From Haloarcula mannanilytica (GTDB taxonomy: Archaea; Halobacteriota; Halobacteria; Halobacteriales; Haloarculaceae): a stretch of DNA of 64,000 nucleotides. Each line of letters starts with the position of its first letter. Within the stretch, counting starts at the first letter, position 1. Below, piece after piece: positions 7,921 through 15,709 of this stretch. The position numbers were made by a program, and so were the translations under genes. The notes beneath the pieces were generated by a model that saw nothing but the letters and a program-made list of their open reading frames with translations, ran no database searches and was not told where the DNA came from. The stretch covers positions 186,001 through 250,000 of the forward strand of contig NZ_BIXZ01000005.1 of the NCBI RefSeq assembly GCF_005406125.1, written 5' to 3'.

Positions 7921-9132
7921 TTACTCGCGCAGACGCTCGTAGATCAGCTGGTCGAGGTCGTCACGGAGTTCGTCGACCTGTACCTCTTCGAGCACAGGGA
8001 CGTAGAACCCTTCGACGAGCATGTTCTTCGCGCTCTCGGGGTCGACACCGCGGGAGGTCATGTAGAACATGTCCTCCGCGTCGACCTGTCCGACCGTCGC
8101 GGAGTGGGAGGCCTCGGTGTCGTGGTTGTTGATGATGAGCTTCGGCGACGCGTCGGCCTCGGAGTCGTCCGAGAGCATGAGCGTGTTCTCACGCTGATAC
8201 GACGACGTGTCCCAGGCCTCGCGGCCGACATCCTGGACGCCCTCGTACACCGAGCGGGCCTCGTCGTCGAGGACCCCGCGCGTGACGAGGTCGGCAATGG
8301 TGTGTTCGGCCTCGTGCCAGACACGCGACGCGATGTCGAAGTGCTGGTCCTCGTGACCGAAGAACGCACCCAGAATCTGGGACTCAGAGGAGTCGCCCAG
8401 CAGTCGGGTCTCGACGTTGGACTTGGTCAGGCGGGAGCCGATATTGCCGTCGATCCAGTTGACCGTGGCGTAGGTATCGGCGTGGCCGCGCTTGGTTTGG
8501 AAGTTGTAGGTCTCCTCCGAGAGGTTCTGGAGTGCGCCGTACTGGACGTAGGCGTTCTCTTCGGCGACGACTTCGACGACGCCGGAGTAGTACCGGTCGC
8601 CGTCGGTCTCCTCGCCGGTACCCTGGCGCTCCAGAATCGTGACCGAGGAGGACTCCTCGGCGAGGACGAGCGTGTAGTTGAACAGCGACTGGCTGTTCAT
8701 CGTCGTCCGGATCTTCACGTCCTCGGCGTCGACGCCCTCAGGGACGTAAACGACCGTGCCAGCCGAGAACAGGGCCGTCGACAGCGCGGTGAGGTAGTCC
8801 CGCTGTGGGTCGACGACGCTGCCGAAGTGCTCCTTGACGAGGTCCGCATGCTCGTCGAGCGCCTCGCTCCAGGACAGCACCTCGACGCCCTCTGCGTCGA
8901 CGCGGTCCTTGTCCTGTGCGTAGTCGAGCGGGTCGACCAGCGACTCGTATTCGAGCGCGTCGAGGTTCGTCCAGGTGCGACCCGGCGTCCGGATGACATC
9001 CGGCATGTCGAGTTCGTCGAGCGCTGCGAGCGCGTCCTTGCGCGTCTCCAGCAGCCACTCGGGCTCGCCGAGATCCTCGGAAATCTGTTCTACCTGACTC
9101 TCCGACAGTGTGGCGTGTACCTGCGTGCTCAT
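7921..9132 (-). CDS. sufD: Fe-S cluster assembly protein SufD
   Basis: A 403-residue SufB/SufD-family beta-helix protein, last gene of the sufC-sufB-sufD transcription unit and only 2 bp after sufB. The C-terminal core (EDMFYMTSRGVDPESAKNML) and the HSATVGQVDAE segment with its conserved His are the family signatures. It is shorter than SufB and lacks SufB's N-terminal extension, as expected for SufD. Known role: part of the SufBC2D scaffold that builds Fe-S clusters and helps acquire iron. Cytoplasmic. Confidence 0.93.
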   Translation of the reverse strand: MSTQVHATLSESQVEQISEDLGEPEWLLETRKDALAALDELDMPDVIRTPGRTWTNLDALEYESLVDPLDYAQDKDRVDAEGVEVLSWSEALDEHADLVKEHFGSVVDPQRDYLTALSTALFSAGTVVYVPEGVDAEDVKIRTTMNSQSLFNYTLVLAEESSSVTILERQGTGEETDGDRYYSGVVEVVAEENAYVQYGALQNLSEETYNFQTKRGHADTYATVNWIDGNIGSRLTKSNVETRLLGDSSESQILGAFFGHEDQHFDIASRVWHEAEHTIADLVTRGVLDDEARSVYEGVQDVGREAWDTSSYQRENTLMLSDDSEADASPKLIINNHDTEASHSATVGQVDAEDMFYMTSRGVDPESAKNMLVEGFYVPVLEEVQVDELRDDLDQLIYERLRE

Positions 9133-9134
9133 GG

Positions 9135-10565
9135 TTATCCGAGCGACCCCTCCATCTCCAGCTCAATGAGGCGGTTCAGCTCGACCGCGTACTCGATCGG
9201 CAGTTCTTCCGTGATCGGCTCGATGAAGCCAGCGACGATCATCTGCTTTGCGTCGTCGTCGTCCAGTCCGCGGGACTGGAGGTAGAAGACATCCTCGTCG
9301 CCGATCTTGCCGACAGTCGCCTCGTGGGCAACGTCGACTTTCGACTCCTTGATTTCCATGTACGGCATCGTGTCCGACGTGGACTCGTTGTCGAACATCA
9401 GCGCGTCACACTCGACAGAGGTCGAGGAGTCTTCGGCACCGTCGGCGATGTGGACGAGACCGCGGTAGTTCGTGCGGCCGCCGTCCTTGCTGATGGACTT
9501 GGATTCGATGGTGGACTTCGTCTCGGGGGCGTTGTGATAGACCTTCGCGCCCGTGTCGATGTCCTGGCCCTCGCCGGCGAAGGCGATGGTGATGTGGTTG
9601 TCCGTCGCGCCAGGACCTTTGAGGACGGTGGATGGGTACAGCATCGTGGCCTTCGAGCCCATGCTGCCGGAGACCCATTCCATCGTGCCGTCGGCCTCGC
9701 AGATGGCGCGCTTGGTGTTGAGGTTGTACGTGTTCTTCGACCAGTTCTGGACGGTCGAGTACTGGACGTGAGCGCCCTCTTTGACGAACACTTCGACGCC
9801 GCCGGAGTGGAGGTTGAACTCGGAGTACTTCGGGGCGGAACAGCCCTCGATGTAGTGGACCTCGGAGTTCTCCTCGGCGATGATGAGCGTGTGCTCGAAC
9901 TGGCCCATGCCGTCGGAGTTCATGCGGAAGTACGCCTGGACCGGCATGTCGACCGTGGTGTCCTCGGGGACGTAGACGAACGACCCGCCGGACCAGATAG
10001 CGCCGTGCAGCGCCGCGAACTTGTTGTCGCTCGGCGGCACGGCCTTGGTCATGAAGTACTCTTTCAGGATGTCCTCGTGCTCCTGGACGGCCTTGTCCAT
10101 GTCACAGAAGATGACACCCTTCTCCTCCCAGCGCTCCTGCATGTTCTGGTAGACGATCTCGGACTCGTACTGCGCGCCGACGCCCGAGAGGGCGTTCTTC
10201 TCGGCTTCCGGGATACCCAGTTTGTCGAAGGTGTCCTGGATCTCTTCGGGGAGGTCGTTCCAGTCGTCGACCCCGCCGCGCGTCTCGATGTCAGGGCGGA
10301 TGTACGGAACGATCTCGTCAACATCGACCTCCGAGAGGTCGGGCGCGCCCGGCCAACCGGTCGGCATCGGCATTTCCTGGTACTGTTCGAGTGCGCGAAG
10401 GCGGCGCTCGAGCATCCATTCGGGCTCATCCTTGTCTTCGGAGATGACCCGGATGGTCTCCTCCGTCAGGCCCTTCTCGGCTTCGAAGGCGGACTTCTCC
10501 TCCTTCTTGAACTCGAAGCGCTTCTCCGTGTCGGTTTCTTTGAGGTGGTCTTGATCTGAACTCAT
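9135..10565 (-). CDS. sufB: Fe-S cluster assembly scaffold SufB
   Basis: 476 residues, the usual SufB length. The family motifs are clear: YVPEDTTVDMPVQAYFRMN, EGCSAPKYSE with the conserved Cys that takes part in cluster assembly, and the C-terminal EATVGKIGDEDVFYLQSRG. An N-terminal DUF-type helical region (residues 1-120) is the form found in archaeal and cyanobacterial SufB. It is flanked by sufC upstream (36 bp) and sufD downstream (2 bp). Known role: scaffold on which [4Fe-4S] clusters form, with SufC as ATPase. sufS and sufE are not in the window. Confidence 0.95.
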   Translation of the reverse strand: MSSDQDHLKETDTEKRFEFKKEEKSAFEAEKGLTEETIRVISEDKDEPEWMLERRLRALEQYQEMPMPTGWPGAPDLSEVDVDEIVPYIRPDIETRGGVDDWNDLPEEIQDTFDKLGIPEAEKNALSGVGAQYESEIVYQNMQERWEEKGVIFCDMDKAVQEHEDILKEYFMTKAVPPSDNKFAALHGAIWSGGSFVYVPEDTTVDMPVQAYFRMNSDGMGQFEHTLIIAEENSEVHYIEGCSAPKYSEFNLHSGGVEVFVKEGAHVQYSTVQNWSKNTYNLNTKRAICEADGTMEWVSGSMGSKATMLYPSTVLKGPGATDNHITIAFAGEGQDIDTGAKVYHNAPETKSTIESKSISKDGGRTNYRGLVHIADGAEDSSTSVECDALMFDNESTSDTMPYMEIKESKVDVAHEATVGKIGDEDVFYLQSRGLDDDDAKQMIVAGFIEPITEELPIEYAVELNRLIELEMEGSLG

Positions 10566-10601
10566 AGTGTATGTAATGTTATCGCTGTGTACGGAAGGGC
10601 G

Positions 10602-11531
10602 TTACGCGGCCTCGTAGGCTTCCTCTCGGACCCAGTCGTACCCCTCGTCTTCGAGCTTTTCGGCGAGTTCCGCGCCACCGGAGGTGGCGATCTGGCCGTC
10701 GAGCATCACGTGGACGTGGTCGGGTTCGACGTAGTCGAGGATGCGCTGGTAGTGGGTGATCTGGAGGATGCCCGCGCCCTGCTCGTCACGGAGCGCGTTG
10801 ATACCGTTGGAAACGTCCTGCAGGCGGTCGATGTCCAGCCCGGAGTCGATCTCGTCGAGCACGGCGATCGACGGTTCGAGGATCGCGGCCTGGAGAACTT
10901 CGTTTTGCTTCTTCTCGCCGCCCGAGAAGCCAGCGTTGAGATACCGGGACGCGAACTTCTCGTCCATGTCCAGTTGCTCCATCTTCTCCTGGAGGATCTC
11001 CTGGAACTCGGCGACGCCGATCTCGCCCTCTTCGACGTTGCCCTCCATCGGGGAGGTGTCGTAGCCGGCGGCGTCCTCGTTGGTATCGCCGCCCTCGGCT
11101 TCGGCTTCTTCCTCGTCGTCGTCCTCGAACAGCTCTTCGCGCTCTTCGAGCTTGGCGTTGAGCGCGGTGCGAAGGAAGTTCACCATCGTGACGCCCTCGA
11201 TCTCGGCTGGGTACTGGAAGCCCAGGAAGATGCCGAGCGCGGCGCGCTCGTTCGGTTCGAGGTCGAGCAGGTCCCAGGTGCGGAGGTCCTCCGGGATTTC
11301 CTCGTCACCGAACTCGTCTTCCTCGAGGTGGATGAGCACTTCGCCGTCGGTTACCTCGTAAGCGGGGTGGCCGGCGATGATCTTCGCTGTCGTGGATTTC
11401 CCCGAACCGTTGGGACCCATCAGTGCGTGGATCTCGCCGGACTCGACTTCGAGGTCGACACCGCGAAGGATGGTCTCACCGTCCTCTTCTGCGACTGCTG
11501 CGTGGAGATTGTTGATTTCGAGTTTCGCCAT
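10602..11531 (-). CDS. sufC: Fe-S cluster assembly ATPase SufC
   Basis: 309 residues, an ABC-type ATPase first in the operon. Walker A is GPNGSGKST, the signature FSGGEKKQNE and Walker B IAVLDEIDSGLDID are intact; the Glu and Ser spacing is the SufC variant. About 45 residues longer than bacterial SufC because of an acidic insertion around residues 130-165 (a run of Asp/Glu followed by a Gly/Asp/Asn linker) between the Q-loop region and the helical subdomain. Such insertions are common in halophilic proteins. Known role: powers conformational change of the SufBCD complex. Confidence 0.95.
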   Translation of the reverse strand: MAKLEINNLHAAVAEEDGETILRGVDLEVESGEIHALMGPNGSGKSTTAKIIAGHPAYEVTDGEVLIHLEEDEFGDEEIPEDLRTWDLLDLEPNERAALGIFLGFQYPAEIEGVTMVNFLRTALNAKLEEREELFEDDDEEEAEAEGGDTNEDAAGYDTSPMEGNVEEGEIGVAEFQEILQEKMEQLDMDEKFASRYLNAGFSGGEKKQNEVLQAAILEPSIAVLDEIDSGLDIDRLQDVSNGINALRDEQGAGILQITHYQRILDYVEPDHVHVMLDGQIATSGGAELAEKLEDEGYDWVREEAYEAA

Positions 11532-11607
11532 AGGTATCTCTTAGGTCAACCGAAAGAAGGTCCGTTTCACCCATGAACCTTTCGCATTGCCAGGAACTCT
11601 AATTCTG

Positions 11608-11627
11608 TATATAGAAATAATATTTCT
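11608..11627 (-). promoter_or_regulatory. suf operon promoter with adjoining dyad
   Basis: On the minus strand a TATATA core (11608-11613) lies about 77 bp before the sufC ATG, within an AT-rich island that stands out from its surroundings. Immediately upstream, partly over the BRE position, is a 15 bp dyad AGAAATAATATTTCT (11613-11627). A repressor bound there could block TFB or TBP, which would allow control by iron or redox state. The binding protein is unknown. Confidence 0.45.
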
Positions 11628-11656
11628 TTCAGCGAAAAGCAACTGCCGTCTGTGGG

Positions 11657-14467
11657 TTACATGAAGTTACCCAGGCCAGTCTGCTCCTGGCCGGACTTGA
11701 CCTCCTCCCAGGAGATGTCCATCGCCTCCAGAATACGTGCGATGGGGCCTTTCAGCGTCTTATCGAGCATCTTGTCCCAGTCGATCTCGAACTCCTCGGG
11801 GATCTGATCGGCGTACTCGAAACAGATCACGTCAGGGTCCCGGCGGAACTCGCCGTACAGCGGGTCCCGCTGGGGGTCTAGTCCCTCTTCCTCCTCGATG
11901 CGCTGGAAGAAGTCCGAATGCACTCTGTCCAGATACAGCCGCTTCGGTTTCGACCCGCTCTGGAAGTTCGTCCCCAGCAGGAGATTAGCGTATTTCGCAC
12001 CCCGCACCTGCGCTGTGTCGGTATCGTAGTTGTCGAGTTTCTTGCCGATGCCGCCGGGGATACCCACGTCATCGTAGTTGACGTTCCCGTCCTGATAGTC
12101 CTCGATAACGTCGCTGACGTACTGCTTGATGGACTCGGCGTCCTCACCGCGGACGATGCGGTCGATGACCTCCTTCTGGACCCGCTTGGTGATGGGCGCG
12201 ATGTCCGAGCGCTGGTACTCGAAGCCCGTGATGTCGATATCGTCGACGTGTTTCCCTTCCTTCCAGACAATGTTGCCCGCGTAGCGCTTCTTCTTGCCCG
12301 CCTGGAAGAACCGCCGGTAGAGCTTCTCGAACTCGATCTGGAACCGGTGGTCGCTCGCGTTGAGCCGCTCCATCGCGAACTCGTCGTAGGAGTCGTTGAT
12401 TGTCTCCTCCAGTTCGAACCCTTTCTGGATGGTCGTGGCGATCAGTTCGAGTTCGTCATCGCCCATCTCGGGGTGTTTCTCGCGCATCTCCTCGGTGACT
12501 TCCACGTCATCCTCGACATCGTCGGGACCTACGTCACCAAGTTGTAACATGACGGAGTCCGTGTCACCGTAGACGACTTCATACCCCTCGTCGGCGACGA
12601 CCTCGTCTGTGTAGTCGATGACCTCTCGCCCGGTGGCAGTGACCGCCGCGCCCATCTCCTTGTCGTAGAGGCGGAAGCGGTCCCACCCAAGCACGCCGTA
12701 TAAAGAATTCATTATTACCTTGACAGCTGCTTGCTGCCTGTCAAAGCGCTCGTACTCTGGGTTATCGGGGTCGTAGCTGTTTCGCTGTGCCTTCTTTTCT
12801 TCGCGTTCTGACAGGAGTTCGTCGACCATCTCCCGGATGACGCCGTCCGGTTCCTTCCGGAAGTGGGTGCCGTTGGGCGCGCGGTAGGTGTCGCCGTCGT
12901 AGGCATCGGGGTCGACCTTCGTCTCCGGACTGGCGTTGGTCGTCACCATGCACATCGGATACAGCGATTTCAGGTCCAGCACGGTGACGTTCTCGCGGAC
13001 GCCGGTGATGGGGTCGAACACCGCGCCGCCCTCGTAGTCCTCGCTCTCCTGTTGGCCCTTCGAGGGGAGCGCGAACTCGCCGTGGAGTTTGTGGAGAACG
13101 TACATGTCGACGGCGTCACCGGGCGTCGTCGCGTCTTCGAGCTTGCACCCGACGAACGTGCGGACCTCGTCCCAGAAGTCGATGATGTCCTGCTCGCGGT
13201 CGAGTTCGACACACAGCTCCACGTCCCGGAGGTTGTACTCCAGCAACTGCTCGGGGTCCTGTTCCCAGAGGTCGCCGATGTCGCCGGTGTAGCGCTCCTT
13301 GCCGACGCCGAGTTCCTGTTCACCGACGGCGTCGAGCCGGTAGGATTCGAGTTCGGTGAACTGCGTGCGCTTGTAGGCATAGAGTAGGTCGAAGACGACG
13401 CGGCCCTTGATGTCCGGGCCGCCCCAGCCAGAGCGCCAGACCTCGTCGACCCGCGAGAGGCGGTCGATTTGCAGATCGTAGTCGTGGTTGTAGCTCTGGA
13501 GTTCCTCCAGGCGGTCGAGGAAGTACGGCGCGTCGAAGTCGTCGAAGTTCCAACCCGTCAGCACGTCCGGGTCGGTGTCGACGATGTAATCGACAAAGGC
13601 CTCCAGCATGGCCTCCTCTTCGTCGAAGACGCGCACGTCAGCCTCGAAGTCCTCCCGAATCGGGTCGTAGCCGGCGAGTGCCTCGGGGCCGTCGATACCG
13701 TCAGGGGACTCGTACAGCCAGACGACGTACTCGTCGCGGTAGGAGTCGTGGGAGGTGAGACAGATGATCGGCTCCTCGCCGTCCTCGGGGAAGCCCTGGC
13801 GGTCGTCCACCTCGATGTCGAAGGTGTTGACCCGTGGCTCGGCGTGGGCCTCGACCGGCCGAATCTCCTCGTGGTGGACCTTCAGGCTATCGTCGTCGTC
13901 GAGTTCGCGGGCGGGGACACGCACGCCGCTCGTGATGTCCTTGTCGATGAGCAGGCGGTTGGGAAAGAGGATGTCCGCCTCGTAGTGGTCGAACTCGTCG
14001 CGGATCTGGCCCACGTCGCGGGGCGTCTGCCCGAAGATTTTCGTCAGGCGCTCGCCCCGGATGGACTCATAGGGCTCGCCGTCCTCGTCTGCCTCCTCCC
14101 AGCCGGTGATGCTGTCGTACTGGCGGAGTTCGTCCTCAGTGACACTGTCAGTCGGCGCGTAGAAGTACGGTTTGAAATCGAAGACCCGCGCGTGGACCGC
14201 CTCGTTGTCGTCGGTGCGGCCGAAGACGTGGACGACCGGGAACTCGTCGTCGCCCTGGCCCTCGATGGTGTAGTCGACCTGCGTGACGACGAACTCGACG
14301 GTCTCCTCGACCGGCGGGAACTGTCGCTCGTCGAGGTCGACGACGCTCGTCCCGCCGGTGTCGCTCCCACCGTTGCCCGCGATGGCTGCCGCTTCGTCGG
14401 CGACCGGGCGGTCCTCGTCCGCGCCTTGCTCGAAGGCCCCCAGTGTTTCCTGATTCCCGTCACTCAT
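11657..14467 (-). CDS. polB: DNA polymerase B (replicative family B)
   Basis: 936 residues from the ATG giving MSDGNQETLG; an upstream in-frame extension is possible but reads as non-coding promoter DNA. The 3'-5' exonuclease motifs are present (FDIEVDD; TGWNFDDFDAP; YNLRDVEL), followed by the polymerase palm motifs: A, LDLKSLYPMC; B, KVIMNSLYG; C, YGDTDSV, with both catalytic Asp residues. An acidic, low-complexity N-terminus (residues 1-55) precedes the family domain. No intein interrupts motifs A-C, although haloarchaeal polB genes often carry them. Known role: chromosomal replication and proofreading, together with PolD in Euryarchaeota. Divergent from the next small gene. Confidence 0.97.
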   Translation of the reverse strand: MSDGNQETLGAFEQGADEDRPVADEAAAIAGNGGSDTGGTSVVDLDERQFPPVEETVEFVVTQVDYTIEGQGDDEFPVVHVFGRTDDNEAVHARVFDFKPYFYAPTDSVTEDELRQYDSITGWEEADEDGEPYESIRGERLTKIFGQTPRDVGQIRDEFDHYEADILFPNRLLIDKDITSGVRVPARELDDDDSLKVHHEEIRPVEAHAEPRVNTFDIEVDDRQGFPEDGEEPIICLTSHDSYRDEYVVWLYESPDGIDGPEALAGYDPIREDFEADVRVFDEEEAMLEAFVDYIVDTDPDVLTGWNFDDFDAPYFLDRLEELQSYNHDYDLQIDRLSRVDEVWRSGWGGPDIKGRVVFDLLYAYKRTQFTELESYRLDAVGEQELGVGKERYTGDIGDLWEQDPEQLLEYNLRDVELCVELDREQDIIDFWDEVRTFVGCKLEDATTPGDAVDMYVLHKLHGEFALPSKGQQESEDYEGGAVFDPITGVRENVTVLDLKSLYPMCMVTTNASPETKVDPDAYDGDTYRAPNGTHFRKEPDGVIREMVDELLSEREEKKAQRNSYDPDNPEYERFDRQQAAVKVIMNSLYGVLGWDRFRLYDKEMGAAVTATGREVIDYTDEVVADEGYEVVYGDTDSVMLQLGDVGPDDVEDDVEVTEEMREKHPEMGDDELELIATTIQKGFELEETINDSYDEFAMERLNASDHRFQIEFEKLYRRFFQAGKKKRYAGNIVWKEGKHVDDIDITGFEYQRSDIAPITKRVQKEVIDRIVRGEDAESIKQYVSDVIEDYQDGNVNYDDVGIPGGIGKKLDNYDTDTAQVRGAKYANLLLGTNFQSGSKPKRLYLDRVHSDFFQRIEEEEGLDPQRDPLYGEFRRDPDVICFEYADQIPEEFEIDWDKMLDKTLKGPIARILEAMDISWEEVKSGQEQTGLGNFM

Positions 14468-14574
14468 TCTTGAGGGTGCTTCGAGATGCCGCATAAAAAC
14501 ACCGACGGTCGACGGGGTATTGCCCCAGGCAGAAAGTATATGCCATCGAGTACCATACCCAAATTTGACGGCCA

Positions 14575-14766
14575 ATGTCGCACCACGCATCCCCCGACGG
14601 CGAGGCGGATAGGTCCGAAGAACTGCGGTCGGAGCCGGCGCTCCCGGACGCCATCCAGACGACCGAGACCTACGAGACCGAGGAGGGGACAGTGTTCTAC
14701 GACGCGGAGAACCCCCTCGCGTGGCTACAGACCGACACGGCGCTCACCTTACAGGAGATCGCCTGA
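14575..14766 (+). CDS. Conserved haloarchaeal small protein (DUF7331-like)
   Basis: A 63-residue acidic protein. The N-terminal half is variable and charged; the C-terminal half ends in a compact conserved block (YETEEGTVFYDAENPLAWLQ, then TDTALTLQEIA) that I recognise as a recurrent haloarchaeal small family. No Cys, signal or membrane segment. It is divergent from polB across a 107 bp intergenic region that probably holds both promoters. Function unknown; its steady position beside polB hints at a replication or repair link, which is inference. Confidence 0.75.
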   Translation: MSHHASPDGEADRSEELRSEPALPDAIQTTETYETEEGTVFYDAENPLAWLQTDTALTLQEIA

Positions 14767-14808
14767 CACAGAGTCCTTTTATCTGCCGGCCGACGTAATG
14801 AACCTGTA

Positions 14809-15213
14809 ATGGATATCCCCGGCGAGGACGACCCCAACCAGAGCCCGGGGGTTCTCTCGGAGAAGAGCGAGTACGAGCCCGACGAGTTCGACCCGGAGAG
14901 CCTCGGGCCTGACGTGCCCTCACCGTCGGACAGCGATTACAGCGGCGACGCCACGGGGCTGTTCGTCAAGCTCGTCATCGTGTTCAACGTCGCGCTGCTT
15001 GCCCTCTCACTGGGGCCGATGCTGGCCTACTTCGAGGGGCAGGTCGATCTCGGACTCCGTATCTTCCTCGTCGGCGTCATCGCCTTCGGCTACGGAACGT
15101 TCCGGTACGTCCAGTTCGAGCGGGACCGCAAACCAGGCGACGAGGGGACCGAAGAATCCGAGACGACAGATACCCAGCCCGACGCCGCGGAGTCAAGCGA
15201 CCACAACGGCTAA
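14809..15213 (+). CDS. Haloarchaeal two-span membrane protein (DUF7322-like)
   Basis: 134 residues: an acidic, Pro/Ser-rich N-terminal tail (1-45), two hydrophobic helices (about 47-70 and 78-100, joined by a short loop LAYFEGQVDLG), and an acidic C-terminal tail. Follows the small DUF7331-like gene after 42 bp and precedes a regulatory-looking gene by 25 bp, so the three are likely one transcript. No catalytic motif. Function unknown. Confidence 0.75.
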   Translation: MDIPGEDDPNQSPGVLSEKSEYEPDEFDPESLGPDVPSPSDSDYSGDATGLFVKLVIVFNVALLALSLGPMLAYFEGQVDLGLRIFLVGVIAFGYGTFRYVQFERDRKPGDEGTEESETTDTQPDAAESSDHNG

Positions 15214-15238
15214 CCGCGCCGGTCGGCTACGAACGGCT

Positions 15239-15661
15239 ATGCGTACTGTGCGGGACGACGACGGGACACACTACTTATTGCTGAAGGAGTCCACTGAATC
15301 GAGTCTGGTCCGGAACCCCGAAACCGGCGAACAGCGCCACGTCCCGAATGCTGACCTCGAATCCGTCGATGGAGAATCGCCGCTTGCCACAGCCGCCGAA
15401 GCCGTTCCCGACGCCGCTCGTCGCGTCCTTACGGCGGCCCACGACGACCGCGCGCTGGGTCTGCTTGTCGAACTCGACGACCGCGGGCCGCTCTCGGTAG
15501 CGGAACTGCTCTCCGCGTACGACCTCTGTGAAAGTGATCTACACGGCCTGCTGGGCGAGTTCCGCGCCGCCGGCCTGCTCACGGAGGCGACGGTCCACGG
15601 ACAGCGGGGCTACGACACGACAGAGACCGCCAGCGACGGGCTATCTCACCTCCGCGACTGA
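15239..15661 (+). CDS. Haloarchaeal protein with winged-helix-like C-terminus
   Basis: 140 residues from the ATG giving MRTVRDDDGT. Residues 1-45 look like a small beta domain (THYLLLKESTESSLVRNPETG, with the conserved phrase NPETGEQRHVPN). Residues 65-140 (RRVLTAAHDDRALGLLVELDDRG, then SVAELLSAYDLCESDLHGLLGEF and a beta wing) resemble a helix-turn-helix of the MarR/ArsR kind. A transcriptional role is inferred only from this. Third gene of the small cluster between polB and rad50; its stop faces the rad50 stop 48 bp away. Confidence 0.7.
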   Translation: MRTVRDDDGTHYLLLKESTESSLVRNPETGEQRHVPNADLESVDGESPLATAAEAVPDAARRVLTAAHDDRALGLLVELDDRGPLSVAELLSAYDLCESDLHGLLGEFRAAGLLTEATVHGQRGYDTTETASDGLSHLRD

Positions 15662-15709
15662 AGTCAGGTCACCTCCGAGGCGAAGGTCTGGTCGGCTCTG
15701 TGACTGCGG

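Noticed and set aside
7339-9285. A 648-codon plus-strand frame spanning the treS end and sufD
   Set aside because: It crosses two real genes in the wrong frame, and its translation changes character at the gene border; no family features.
9108-11576. Long plus-strand open frames opposite sufB and sufC
   Set aside because: They mirror strongly conserved Suf proteins, have low-complexity Val/Arg/Leu-rich translations without motifs, and arise from the GC-rich third-position bias.
11657-14467. Intein in DNA polymerase B
   Set aside because: Motifs A, B and C are uninterrupted and the protein length is normal, with no splicing-junction Cys/Ser and HN pair.
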